Shown: piece after piece, positions 25,381-34,150 of the stretch | Numbering within the stretch: position 1 is the stretch's first letter | Layout of the letters: each line of letters starts with the position of its first letter | Assembly (NCBI RefSeq): GCF_900176205.1 | Contig: NZ_LT859959.1 | Coordinates: 6,035,001 to 6,099,000, forward strand | Source: Bradyrhizobium sp. ORS 285 | Lineage (GTDB): Bacteria > Pseudomonadota > Alphaproteobacteria > Rhizobiales > Xanthobacteraceae | Direction: 5' to 3' | Length of the DNA stretch: 64,000 bases | Translations under genes and position numbers: made by a program | Notes under the pieces: model-generated | Told to the model about the DNA's origin: nothing | The model's input: only the letters and a program-made list of their open reading frames with translations | The model's database searches: none

Positions 25381-25827
25381 ATGAACAGCCCTTCTTTCAT
25401 GGATTTGGCGCTGAAAGCGGCCGAATCGGCCGCAATTTCCGGCGAAGTGCCGATTGGCTGCGTCGTGGTGCGGAACGGAGAGGTGCTCGCCACCGCCGGC
25501 AACCGGACCCTGACCGACCGCGACCCGACCGCCCACGCCGAAATCCTCGCGCTCCGCCAAGCCGCCCAGGCGACCGGCAGCGAGCGGCTCGTGGATTGCG
25601 ACCTTTACGTCACGCTCGAGCCGTGCACGATGTGCGCCGGCGCCATCTCCTTCGCCCGCATCCGCCGGCTGTATTACGGGGCGGCCGATCCCAAGGGCGG
25701 CGCGGTCGAGTCCGGCGTCCGCTTCTTCGCCTCGCCGACCTGCCACCACGTGCCGGAGGTCTACTCCGCCGTGGGCGAACAGCAATCGGCCCAGATGCTC
25801 AAGGAGTTCTTCAAGGCACGGCGCTGA
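25381..25827 (+). CDS. tadA: tRNA-specific adenosine deaminase
   Basis: TadA converts A34 to inosine in the anticodon of tRNA-Arg(ACG). The 148-residue protein has the zinc-deaminase signature HAE (TAHAEILAL) and PCTMC (EPCTMCAGA), plus VPIGCVVV near the N-terminus. Length and order are typical. The ATG at 25381 is chosen; the upstream 131 bases to the divergent pseudouridine synthase gene form the shared promoter region. Confidence 0.95.
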   Translation: MNSPSFMDLALKAAESAAISGEVPIGCVVVRNGEVLATAGNRTLTDRDPTAHAEILALRQAAQATGSERLVDCDLYVTLEPCTMCAGAISFARIRRLYYGAADPKGGAVESGVRFFASPTCHHVPEVYSAVGEQQSAQMLKEFFKARR

Positions 25828-25829
25828 TG

Positions 25830-25955
25830 TCACTCGCTCAGAAAGAACTCGCGCAACAGCCGCGCTGTTCTGCCGGGCTCTCCTCGGTGAGGAACTGCCC
25901 GGAATCACCGGCGCACCGCGCATTGGTCGCCCAGTTCTGACAGATATCGATCGCG
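25830..25955 (-). pseudogene. Frameshifted C-terminal remnant of an alpha/beta hydrolase (haloacetate dehalogenase-like)
   Basis: Reading leftwards, the minus strand encodes GAIDICQNWATNARCAGDS followed by GQFLTEESPAE in one frame and then TARLLREFFLSE-stop in another frame. Joined, these read like the C-terminus of haloacetate dehalogenases (GHFLxEExPEETAxxLxxFF). Restoring one base near 25868 would fuse the two halves. The expected catalytic His in GHFL is Gln here. Nothing of the N-terminal part remains upstream, because the P450 gene starts its 3' end 20-odd bases away. It appears to be a decayed gene fragment left after a rearrangement. Confidence 0.55.
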
Positions 25956-25977
25956 CCGGCGGACCGCTGATCGTGCG

Positions 25978-27282
25978 CTATGCTATCGCCGAGCGGCGCG
26001 GCGCGCAAAACGAGATGCGGACCGGCAGCGCGCTCACGCCGCTCATGAACGGCGACTCGACGCGGCGGACACGCCCGGCCAGCTCGATCCGCTTCGTTCG
26101 CTGCAACAGTTCCGCGAACAGCGCCCGCATTTGCATGCGCGCCAGTTGCAGCCCCATGCAGATGTGCGGACCGCGCCCGAAGGCGATGTGCGGGTTGGGA
26201 CTGCGATCGATCCGGAACGTGCCGGCGTTCTCGAACATTGTCTCGTCGCGATTGGCTGAATGAAAGAACAGCGCCAGAGCCTCCCCCTCGCGAATGGGCT
26301 GGCCTGCGACTTCGGTATCGCAGAGCGCCGTGCGCATGAAGTGGCGCACCGGGCTGGTCCAGCGCAGCATCTCCTCGATGGCGCTGTCCAGGAGCGCGGG
26401 CTCCGCACGCAGGCGCGCGAACTGATCGGGCGCGGCCAGCAGCGCTTCGAGGCCGCCGGCGAGCGCAAGCGCCGTGGTGTCGTGGCCCGCGGTGACCAGG
26501 AGGATGAAATAGGAGATCAACTCATAATGCGGCATCGCCTGATCGTGCGGCCGGGCATGGGCGATTCGCGTCGCGAGATCCTCGCGCGGGGCGGCGCGGC
26601 GATCGGCGATGACCGCTTCGAAATAATCGCGCAGCGCCAGCATCGCCATGCGCATCGTGTCGCCGGGCGCCTCCGCAAGCCGCCGCCGCGGATCCTCAGC
26701 ACTGACGAACGCCTGGGCGAGGCGGGCGAGCCGCGCATCATCGGATTCGGGCGTGCCCAGCATGCGGCCGATGACGCGGAAGGTAAACGGCAGCGCGACG
26801 TCAGCCGCGAAGTCGCAAGCATCACCGCGCGCCGCGGCGCGATCGATGATGTCAGCGGACCACCGCGACAGCCAAGCCTCCATGTCGCGCAGGGCTGTTG
26901 GTGAAAATGCGCCCTGAGTGATGGCGCGATATGCAGAATGATCCGGCGGATCCATTTCCGTCAGGCTCCGCACGAGCTGCGGCTTGCCGGTGACACGCTG
27001 CAGCACGGCCTCCGACATCTCGCTGGCGAGATAGGTCCGCGGCCCCGCGGCGAACTCGCGGCTTCGCGTCTCGATCGAGCCGACATCGGCATAGCGGGTG
27101 ACGGCCCAGAACGGACGCACGCCGGGACGCTCGACCCAGTGCAGCGGCGATTGCCGGCGCAGAAGCGCGCAGGCCCGCTCCAGCCGCGGAGGGCCGGCGT
27201 GACCTCGCGACGAGATCAGCACATCGACCGCCCGCTCGATCGCCGTCATGCGCCGATCAGCCTTCGACGATGCAACAGACAT
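25978..27282 (-). CDS. Cytochrome P450
   Basis: The 434-residue soluble bacterial P450 has the I-helix motif TAGHDTT (residues 264-270), the K-helix ExxR (E304-R307), and the heme loop FGRGPHICMG with the thiolate Cys375. P450s use two electrons and O2 to oxidise an organic substrate, usually by hydroxylation. No ferredoxin or reductase gene is adjacent. Its ATG overlaps the methyltransferase stop by one base (TGATG), so it is translated with that gene. The substrate is unknown; the resemblance is to the CYP102-independent soluble class such as CYP107/CYP109-like enzymes. Confidence 0.93.
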   Translation of the reverse strand: MSVASSKADRRMTAIERAVDVLISSRGHAGPPRLERACALLRRQSPLHWVERPGVRPFWAVTRYADVGSIETRSREFAAGPRTYLASEMSEAVLQRVTGKPQLVRSLTEMDPPDHSAYRAITQGAFSPTALRDMEAWLSRWSADIIDRAAARGDACDFAADVALPFTFRVIGRMLGTPESDDARLARLAQAFVSAEDPRRRLAEAPGDTMRMAMLALRDYFEAVIADRRAAPREDLATRIAHARPHDQAMPHYELISYFILLVTAGHDTTALALAGGLEALLAAPDQFARLRAEPALLDSAIEEMLRWTSPVRHFMRTALCDTEVAGQPIREGEALALFFHSANRDETMFENAGTFRIDRSPNPHIAFGRGPHICMGLQLARMQMRALFAELLQRTKRIELAGRVRRVESPFMSGVSALPVRISFCAPRRSAIA

Positions 27283-27998
27283 CAGTGCGACAGACTCGTC
27301 TGCAACGGAACGGCATCGGGCTTGCGGCGCACCAGCAGCGTGAACTCCTTCATGCCGTAGTTGTCGATGATGTCGACCATGACCGGAAACTCGCGCGCGC
27401 AGTGCTCAGCCCAGATCTCCGGCGTGGTGCGATAAAGCTGCGCCTCCGAGAGGTCGTCCTCCGCGTGACCGGCTGCATCGGCGCGCATGAAGTTGACGCT
27501 GAAACCGCGCCGGCTGGTTGCGTGCATCTGCCGCAACACATCCTTGACATAGCTTTCCCAGACCTTACGGGGATGGCCGACATTGACGTTCATGATCCCC
27601 GACGCGACCGAATAGTCGGCCATGCGCGGACTCTCCGTCGCGACGACGAAACGACGCTGGGGCGCGGAAAAGCGGCGACGCGCCCGGCTGATCATGGCGC
27701 GGGACAGGTCGATGCCGAGATAGTCGATCTCACAAGATGCAAAGCGCGCGGCGAGAAAAGGCACCAGTGCGCCGTAGCCGCAGCCGATGTCGTTGAGGCT
27801 GAATGGCGCCGACGCATCGCACAACTTCATCAGCTGCACGAAGCGCAGGCCCTGCGTCGCCTCGCACGACCAATCGACGCCACGGGGCGTCGCACCGTGA
27901 CGCGCGACGCAGGCCGTGTAGTAGGCATCGACGCCGGAGCAGATGGCCTCCAGATCAGGAGCCTGCCGTCCAGCACCCCGGCCCCCGGCCTCGCTCAC
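27282..27998 (-). CDS. SAM-dependent methyltransferase
   Basis: A class I methyltransferase of 238 residues with motif I NDIGCGYGALVPF and an acidic motif II (YLGIDLS). Later segments contain GIMNVNVGHP and SVNFMRA, showing it resembles methyltransferases acting on small molecules rather than nucleic acid. The start is a GTG at 27998 that overlaps the preceding gene's stop as GTGA; the stop overlaps the P450 start. It is thus tightly coupled on both sides. A tailoring role with the P450 on a common substrate is an inference. Confidence 0.86.
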   Translation of the reverse strand: MSEAGGRGAGRQAPDLEAICSGVDAYYTACVARHGATPRGVDWSCEATQGLRFVQLMKLCDASAPFSLNDIGCGYGALVPFLAARFASCEIDYLGIDLSRAMISRARRRFSAPQRRFVVATESPRMADYSVASGIMNVNVGHPRKVWESYVKDVLRQMHATSRRGFSVNFMRADAAGHAEDDLSEAQLYRTTPEIWAEHCAREFPVMVDIIDNYGMKEFTLLVRRKPDAVPLQTSLSH

Positions 27999-28486
27999 TT
28001 CTTGCGCTTCTCGACCCGCCTCGCGCGCGCGGTCTCGGCCGCCTGACGGCGGACTTCACGGCCCGGCGTCGTCGGAATGGACACCATCACGTGAACATCG
28101 AGCGAGAACACCACAGGGCGCCCTTCGCAGACCGTGACACGAGGATCGTCAGCCGCAGCGTGGCACACGATCGAGACAGGAAGCGGCTTCTCGGCTTCGA
28201 GGTTGTCCTTGAAAGCCTTGATGACCCGGTCGTGTCCATTCACGTTGGGCAGATCGGAAGGATAGGTCTTGAGGAATTCCAGGAATTTGTACCAGCGCCG
28301 CCGCTCGGACCAGTCGGACGGAACGATTCCCAGCAAAGCGAACGACTGCTGCAATCCATGCTGTAATGAGAAAACACCGAACTCACGCTGCAGCTCGACC
28401 ATCTCGGCCAATGCATCCGAGTCGAAACGCTTGTTCAATTGCACGACGATATCCAGCGTCGTGCTGTCTTTGATCATTGCACCCAT
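27995..28486 (-). CDS. Protein of unknown function, first gene before methyltransferase-P450
   Basis: The 163-residue protein is not recognised. It has no signal peptide or membrane segment. The N-terminal part looks helical (LNKRFDSDALAEMVELQREFG), the middle holds WSERRRWYKFLEFL, and a beta-rich part follows (PVSIVCHAAADD, GRPVVFSLDVHVMVS). The C-terminus is a highly basic helix (ARARRVEKRKK), possibly for nucleic acid or membrane contact. The ATG at 28486 has a G-rich SD. Its stop overlaps the GTG of the methyltransferase by four bases, and it begins 52 bases after the cyclase/ATPase gene. Function cannot be assigned. Confidence 0.75.
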   Translation of the reverse strand: MGAMIKDSTTLDIVVQLNKRFDSDALAEMVELQREFGVFSLQHGLQQSFALLGIVPSDWSERRRWYKFLEFLKTYPSDLPNVNGHDRVIKAFKDNLEAEKPLPVSIVCHAAADDPRVTVCEGRPVVFSLDVHVMVSIPTTPGREVRRQAAETARARRVEKRKK

Positions 28487-28538
28487 GGGCCCCCCGCCAA
28501 TTGCGTTTAGTCATACAAACGCCGGCACTTTGCCCATA

Positions 28539-31500
28539 TCATCTTACTTGTTCAAGGGAGGACCGGAGCGCCATCAACAGCGGCAGGTACAAATCCGCGC
28601 CTGCGGCCTCGAACATGACTTCGACATCGGCCAGCAGGCGACGAGGATCATCGTCTTCCGAGAGATGCGGGGCGGAGCTCACGATGACTCCTCTCAGGAG
28701 CAGAGCTTGCAGCTGCGCGGCGCGATCCGTTCGTCTTCTGCCGACTGTAATGGCTTCCTCAGTCACCGAGAGAGCCATCTCCATTTGTCCGGCCTGCCGC
28801 AGCACCGCGGCGTGAGACGCCAGCATGCGCGCCTCGAACTCGAGACCGGCCCTCGCACGTCGCGCATAGGCTATGGCGTCCTGAAGCTCCTGTGCCCCCA
28901 AGGCAGGATCTCCCGAGGCCGCGTGGGCCAAGGCGGCGCACCACAAGCCGGCGACGCGAATGTACGGCATGCCCGATTGCTCAGCGATCTCAGTCACTCT
29001 CGCGGCATGCTCCTGGACCAAGGCGGCGTTGTCGGTCGCCCATCCAAATTCGACCGATGTGAAATGAGGGATGAAGCGCACGACGGCGGCGACCTGCTGA
29101 TCCACGTCACGAAGCAAATGGGCCAGCTCGCTCGCGACCTCATCGAATCGTCCGAGCTGAAGCAGGATGCGTGCCTTGAGGCATTTGATCCAGTATTCAA
29201 CATCGAAGCCCAGGATCTGATTGGCGGTCAGCCCGAGCGTCACGTTCGTGTCAAATCCACCCTGGCTGGCAATGGCTTGTTGCGCTGTCTCGGCCGCAGC
29301 CAACGCTTCGCGAGCCCGGCCCGACATGAAGTAGGCCTGCGCCAGCATGGCGTTGACGGTTGCGTAGCGGCCGACATCGCCCTCCTCGGACGTCAGCGTG
29401 ACGGCGTTGTGCACCAGATTGACGTAGTCATCCGCCGCTCCCGTCGAGGCAAGTACCCGGCCATAGGCGCCGAGCAGAATCGGCTCGTGCATCTTGTCGG
29501 AGGAGCGCGCATAGCGCAGCGCCTCCTCTGCGAACGGCCTCACTTCGTCAGCCGACATGCCCTCGCGCCATCCGCAATTGAGGATCTGGCCGCTGGCCAG
29601 CGCGCGGAGGCGATCGACGTGATCCGACTGCGGCAATGGCTGCAGCATCGCCCGGATCTTCCGCCATAGGCGCAGCGCTTCTGCGGTATTGGTGCGGCCG
29701 ATCCAACGCGCGGCCCGCTGCAGATGCTCGATGGCCGGCATGGTCTGGCCGGCAAACTCATAGTGCGAGGCGATCAGGGCGGCGAACTCATCCTGGCTTC
29801 CCCAATCCAGTGCTTCGATCGCCTTGGCGACCGACAAATGCACGCTGCTCAGGCGCGAGCGCAGCTGCATCGAATAGGCCACCTCCTGGATCAGCGGATG
29901 GCGGAAGGCGAGCACGCCCATGTCGAACGGGGGCAGATCGTAGAGCAGATCGGCGTTGCGCAACTGAGCGAGCGCGTCGAACAGCTCGGCATCGGCGAGC
30001 CCCATCACCGGCCTGAGCACCGCAAGCGCAACCGAACGGCCGATCACCGCCGCCGTTTCCAGCACGCTTTTGGCAGTCTCGCTGAGGCGATCGATGCGCG
30101 CCGCGACCACGGCATGCACGGTCGGCGGCAGCGGAATGGGACCAATGCCGCCCTTGAGACGGTAGGCGCCGCGCTCGCCCTCGAACCCGCCGCTCTCGGA
30201 GACGGCGCTCGCCAGCTCCTCCAGAAAGAACGGATTGCCCTGCGCGCGCTCGACGATGTCACCGGCCAGCGCCTGAAGCGAGGGATCATCGCCGAACACG
30301 CCGCGCAGCAACTCGCGTGCTTCGGCGGATTGGAGCGGCACGATATGCAGCTCGTGAAACGCCGCGCGTTGCATGAAGGACGCGGCAAAGCCGGGCCTGT
30401 AGTTCACCACCAGCAGGGTCTTGGTGCCGATGGTGGCTTCCGCAAGCGCCTCGACGAACTCCTCGCTCGCTTCATCGATCCAATGCAGATCCTCGATCAT
30501 GATCACCGTCCCGCCATCGGCGGGGCCCGAGCGAAACAGCATCCTGAACACGTTCAAGAGCCGGGTCTTGAACACGCCGGGATCGAGCCGCAGCGCAGGA
30601 CGGGTCGGATCGGCCAGGCCCATGAAGTCAAGCAGCAGGACGAGCGACGTATCGGGGATGCCGATGAGCTCGAGCTTCTCGACCACGCGGTGCCGCGAGA
30701 CCTCCACCGGCTCCTTGGCCCGGATGCCGAAGAAGTCGCGCAGCAATTCGAGGACCGGCTGAAACGGCGTCGTGCGGCCATGCGCGAGCACGCGCGCCTC
30801 GTAGACGCGAATGCCCTGGCGGCGGCAATGCTCGGCAAACTCGAAGCACAGCCGGCTCTTGCCGATGCCGGCCTCGCCGACGATGCCGACCACGGCGCCG
30901 CGCGCCGCCAGCACGTTGTCGAGCTCGCGTTCGAGCACCTCGAGCTGGGCGTTGCGTCCGATCAGCGGCAGCAGCCGCTGCCCGCTGCGAAACACGTCGC
31001 TTGCCGGCGCGTTCAGACGGCCAATCAGTCTGTAGATCGAGACCGGCGTGGCGATGCCACGCAGAGCATGAGTGCCGAGGGACTCGGCTTCGACGAATTG
31101 CCGGGCGCCGGTGTAGGTCTCCTTGCTGATCAGGATCGTGCCTGGCTCGGCCATGTGCTCGAGGCGGTTGGCCAGATGGACGTTGGCGCCGGCTGCGTCA
31201 TAGGTCTGGTACATGCTGTTGTCGACGACCTGGACGATGACTTCGCCGGTGTGCAGCCCGACCCGGACCTGCAGGCGCGGGTCGGCCAGGCGGCCGATCG
31301 AGTCCTGCATCGCGAGCGCGCCGAGACAGCCGCGCACGGCGTGATCCTCATGCGGCACCGGAGCCCCGAACAGCGCCATGACGCCGTCGCCTTGCGTCTT
31401 GTTGACGACGCCGTCGTAGCGGTGAACCGCCTCCTTCATAAGATTGAGCACCGGATCGAGCCGCTGCATGGCGAGCTCGGGGTCGCCGAGGCTGTCGATC

Positions 31501-31769
31501 AGCTGGGTGGAGTCGCGAATATCGGCAAACAGGATGGTGACGCGCTTGCGCTCACCGCCCTTGCTGCTCAGGGTCCGCAGCACGCGCTGGGCGCTCTGGT
31601 CCGGCACGGCCAGCCGGCCCGGCAGCGGCGAGCCACATTGGCCGCAGAAACGATTCGACGGATTGTTGGCGTGGCTGCACGCCTCACATCGAAGGCCGAG
31701 CGGCTCACCGCAGAGATCGCACGAGGCTCTCCCTGGCTGATTTTGCCTCCCGCACCGCGCGCATTCCAT
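28539..31769 (-). CDS. Class III adenylate cyclase / AAA ATPase / TPR sensor protein
   Basis: The 1076-residue cytoplasmic protein has, in order: a double zinc ribbon (four CxxC pairs, residues 3-45); a class III cyclase domain with metal Asp D83 (LFADIRDST) and D128 (TQGDGV), Lys124 and Asp191 favouring ATP, and N196/R202 of the transition-state pair; a STAND-like AAA ATPase (GEAGIGKSR, VIMIEDLHWID); and a long helical TPR-type C-terminus. Such proteins make cAMP in response to a ligand gated by the ATPase. All catalytic residues are present. ATG 31769 has the SD GGAGGGG. It lies just upstream of the unknown-methyltransferase-P450 genes, probably in one transcript. Confidence 0.92.
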   Translation of the reverse strand: MECARCGRQNQPGRASCDLCGEPLGLRCEACSHANNPSNRFCGQCGSPLPGRLAVPDQSAQRVLRTLSSKGGERKRVTILFADIRDSTQLIDSLGDPELAMQRLDPVLNLMKEAVHRYDGVVNKTQGDGVMALFGAPVPHEDHAVRGCLGALAMQDSIGRLADPRLQVRVGLHTGEVIVQVVDNSMYQTYDAAGANVHLANRLEHMAEPGTILISKETYTGARQFVEAESLGTHALRGIATPVSIYRLIGRLNAPASDVFRSGQRLLPLIGRNAQLEVLERELDNVLAARGAVVGIVGEAGIGKSRLCFEFAEHCRRQGIRVYEARVLAHGRTTPFQPVLELLRDFFGIRAKEPVEVSRHRVVEKLELIGIPDTSLVLLLDFMGLADPTRPALRLDPGVFKTRLLNVFRMLFRSGPADGGTVIMIEDLHWIDEASEEFVEALAEATIGTKTLLVVNYRPGFAASFMQRAAFHELHIVPLQSAEARELLRGVFGDDPSLQALAGDIVERAQGNPFFLEELASAVSESGGFEGERGAYRLKGGIGPIPLPPTVHAVVAARIDRLSETAKSVLETAAVIGRSVALAVLRPVMGLADAELFDALAQLRNADLLYDLPPFDMGVLAFRHPLIQEVAYSMQLRSRLSSVHLSVAKAIEALDWGSQDEFAALIASHYEFAGQTMPAIEHLQRAARWIGRTNTAEALRLWRKIRAMLQPLPQSDHVDRLRALASGQILNCGWREGMSADEVRPFAEEALRYARSSDKMHEPILLGAYGRVLASTGAADDYVNLVHNAVTLTSEEGDVGRYATVNAMLAQAYFMSGRAREALAAAETAQQAIASQGGFDTNVTLGLTANQILGFDVEYWIKCLKARILLQLGRFDEVASELAHLLRDVDQQVAAVVRFIPHFTSVEFGWATDNAALVQEHAARVTEIAEQSGMPYIRVAGLWCAALAHAASGDPALGAQELQDAIAYARRARAGLEFEARMLASHAAVLRQAGQMEMALSVTEEAITVGRRRTDRAAQLQALLLRGVIVSSAPHLSEDDDPRRLLADVEVMFEAAGADLYLPLLMALRSSLEQVR

Positions 31770-31911
31770 GGCCCCTCCGTTCCACGGCGGAACTGACTCA
31801 GCCCATTCACGGACTGAGACTATGGAACTGCCACAATTTTCGCGGGAAACATAGTCCGAAGGACAGGCTCACTTCGCGGACCCGAAATCGGGAACTCCGT
31901 CACTGATCCGC

Positions 31912-33195
31912 TCAGGCGTCGCCGCGCTCCTGCGCGACCGCCTGCCAGGCGATGTCGCGGCGACAGAAACCGTCGGACCAAATGATGCGGTCGACGGCCT
32001 GATAGGCCCGCTGCTGCGCCTCTTCCACCGTCTTGCCGGAGGCGCAGACATTCAGCACGCGCCCGCCGTTGGCGATGATCGCTCCGTCCTTCGCGATGGT
32101 GCCTGCATGAAAGATTTCCACGCCCGCAATCTTGGCGGCCTCGTCGAGGCCCTCGATCACGCCGCCTTTCTTGTAGTCGCCGGGATAGCCCTTCGCCGCC
32201 ATGACCACCGTGACGGCCGGCTCCGGAAACCAGCGCAGGTCGAAATTCTTCAGCTGCCCGTCGCAGGCCGCCAGCAGCGCCGGCACCAGGTCGGACATCA
32301 TGCGCAGCATCAGCACCTGACATTCCGGATCGCCGAAGCGGACGTTGTATTCGAACAGCTTGGGCCCCTGCGCGGTCAGCATCAGTCCGGCATAGAGGAT
32401 GCCCTTGAACGGCGTGCCGCGCGCATTCATCCCGGCGATGGTCGGCAGGATGATCTTTTTCATGATCTCGTCATGGATCGCCTGCGTCACGAACGGGGTC
32501 GGCGAATAGGCGCCCATGCCGCCGGTGTTCGGCCCCTGGTCGTGATCGAACACGCGCTTGTGGTCCTGCGCCGAAGCCAGCGGAATCGCCGTCTCGCCGT
32601 CGCACAGCGCGAAGAACGAGACCTCGCGCCCCTCGAGAAACTCCTCGATGACGACCTCGGTGCCGGCGACACCGAAGCCGCCGTCGAACATTATCCGCAC
32701 TGCGTCCTCGGCCTCGGCCAGCGTCTTGGCGACCACGACGCCCTTGCCTGCCGCCAGCCCGTCGGCCTTCACGACGATCGGCGCGCCATGCTCGCGGACA
32801 TGGGCCAGCGCCTCCGGCGCATTGTCGAAGCGACCATAGGCGCCGGTCGGAATGCCGTATTCGGCGCAGAGATCCTTGGTGAAGCCCTTGGAGCCTTCGA
32901 GCTGGGCGGCGAGTTTGCGCGGCCCGAAAATCTTGATCCCGGCGGCCTCGACATCGTCGACGATGCCCGCGGCCAGCGGCGTCTCCGGCCCGACCACCAC
33001 CAGGTCGACCTTATTAGCCTTGCAGAAGTCGATCACCGCCGCATGATCGGCGACATCGAGCGCCACGCATTCGGCCTCCTTGGCAATCCCCGCATTGCCG
33101 GGCGCGCACCAGAGCTTGGTGAGCAGCGGGGAGCCGGCAAGCTTCCAGGCGAGCGCATGCTCGCGGCCGCCGGAACCAATGAGGAGAATGTTCAT
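31912..33195 (-). CDS. purD: Phosphoribosylamine-glycine ligase
   Basis: PurD (GARS) makes glycinamide ribonucleotide from phosphoribosylamine, glycine and ATP, the second step of purine synthesis. The 427-residue protein starts [19 protein letters not shown] and contains the ATP-grasp core ([17 protein letters not shown]) and FGDPECQ. Length is normal. The ATG at 33195 is preceded by a weaker in-frame start at 33210, which is not favoured. It is followed by the cyclase gene after 142 bases. Confidence 0.95.
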   Translation of the reverse strand: MNILLIGSGGREHALAWKLAGSPLLTKLWCAPGNAGIAKEAECVALDVADHAAVIDFCKANKVDLVVVGPETPLAAGIVDDVEAAGIKIFGPRKLAAQLEGSKGFTKDLCAEYGIPTGAYGRFDNAPEALAHVREHGAPIVVKADGLAAGKGVVVAKTLAEAEDAVRIMFDGGFGVAGTEVVIEEFLEGREVSFFALCDGETAIPLASAQDHKRVFDHDQGPNTGGMGAYSPTPFVTQAIHDEIMKKIILPTIAGMNARGTPFKGILYAGLMLTAQGPKLFEYNVRFGDPECQVLMLRMMSDLVPALLAACDGQLKNFDLRWFPEPAVTVVMAAKGYPGDYKKGGVIEGLDEAAKIAGVEIFHAGTIAKDGAIIANGGRVLNVCASGKTVEEAQQRAYQAVDRIIWSDGFCRRDIAWQAVAQERGDA

Positions 33196-33267
33196 CGTCG
33201 ATGCCGTCACAGGGGGAAAGGGTCAATTTGGAGGCCCCAATTGCCCGGCCCTTGCAGCAGAGTCAAA

Positions 33268-33606
33268 TCATGGCTCCGGCGGTTTGGCAGCCGTCCCGGC
33301 GATGATTTCCTGCAGGCTGGCGACGTGGCGGGCAAACGCCGTCCGGCCGGAGGAGGCCAGCCTCACGGTGGTCTGCGGCTTCTTGCCGACGAAGGCCTTG
33401 TCCACGGTGACGTAGCCGGCGCGGGCCAGCGTCTCGATATGGGCGCCGAGATTGCCGTCAGTCGCCCCGGTCAGCTTCTTCAGCCGGACGAATTCCAGAC
33501 CTGTGCCGGCCGGCAGCGCATTCAGCGCCGCCATGATTCTGAGTCGCAGCGGCTGGTGGATGATCTCGTCGAGCTCCGCCAAGGCCGCTAGCCCCGCCGC
33601 ATCCAA
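33268..33606 (-). CDS. Winged-helix transcriptional regulator (HTH_34-type)
   Basis: The 112-residue protein has a PLRLRIMAALN helix, an LKKLTGATDGNLGAHIETL recognition region and a VTVDKAFVGKKPQTT wing, matching the winged-helix family PF13601 found beside small membrane proteins. There is no ATG; the likely start is TTG at 33606, overlapping the membrane-protein gene by 19 bases, with another TTG at 33582 possible. It is encoded with the membrane protein and hydrolase genes upstream and may regulate them. The effector is not known. Confidence 0.78.
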   Translation of the reverse strand: MDAAGLAALAELDEIIHQPLRLRIMAALNALPAGTGLEFVRLKKLTGATDGNLGAHIETLARAGYVTVDKAFVGKKPQTTVRLASSGRTAFARHVASLQEIIAGTAAKPPEP

Positions 33607-34136
33607 AGGCCGCCCACGATCAGGCCGACGCCATTGACGACGGCCATCCACAGCGGAAACGCCGCGCCGACGAAGGCGTAGCCGATCAGGGTCAGCACGA
33701 TGATTCCGAGCCCGAAGATCGTGAACGCGATGCCGAACCACAGGCCCGCAAGGCAATAGAACAGCATGAAATAGATCGGCCAGAACGCGCCCATCTGGCG
33801 CGGGCCGAAATGGCCGATGGTCTCGACGAAGAAGCCGAAGGCGAACAACATCACGAAAGCGAACAGCGGCCTGACGTCGAAGCTGCCCATGCCCGATCGC
33901 GCCTTCTCCGCCGCCCCCAGCACGACCGATCCGACGATCCCGAGCACGTAGACCGCGAGCCATGTCTTGTCGGCGTAGACCGGCGTCAGATAGGTGACGA
34001 GATTGCCGGCAAAGACCAGCGCGCCCCACAGGATCATCAGCAGGCTGGAGAGCCTGTAGATCTGCGACTGGCGCACGCGCCTCGTGATGTCCTTGATGTC
34101 ATCGAGGGCGCGGGCGGCTTCCAGACGGTCGATCAT
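33588..34136 (-). CDS. Six-helix membrane protein of unknown function
   Basis: The 182-residue protein has about 30 polar N-terminal residues and then six predicted membrane helices (about 33-52, 58-77, 91-107, 119-137, 138-156, 160-178). No motif identifies a function. It starts 14 bases after the hydrolase stop and overlaps the winged-helix gene, so the three form one unit. Pairs of a small membrane protein with an HTH_34 regulator are recurrent in bacteria, but I do not know their role. Confidence 0.75.
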   Translation of the reverse strand: MIDRLEAARALDDIKDITRRVRQSQIYRLSSLLMILWGALVFAGNLVTYLTPVYADKTWLAVYVLGIVGSVVLGAAEKARSGMGSFDVRPLFAFVMLFAFGFFVETIGHFGPRQMGAFWPIYFMLFYCLAGLWFGIAFTIFGLGIIVLTLIGYAFVGAAFPLWMAVVNGVGLIVGGLWMRRG

Positions 34137-34150
34137 GTGGTTCGAAACCT

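Noticed and set aside
29724..31796. Long plus-strand frame opposite the cyclase/ATPase gene
   Set aside because: Antisense frame in GC-rich coding DNA; no domain, and the minus-strand gene has clear cyclase and ATPase motifs.
33606..34029. Extended form of the winged-helix protein
   Set aside because: The upstream part overlaps the membrane-protein gene in another frame and is Arg/Gly-rich without homology. Only the last 112 residues match the regulator family.
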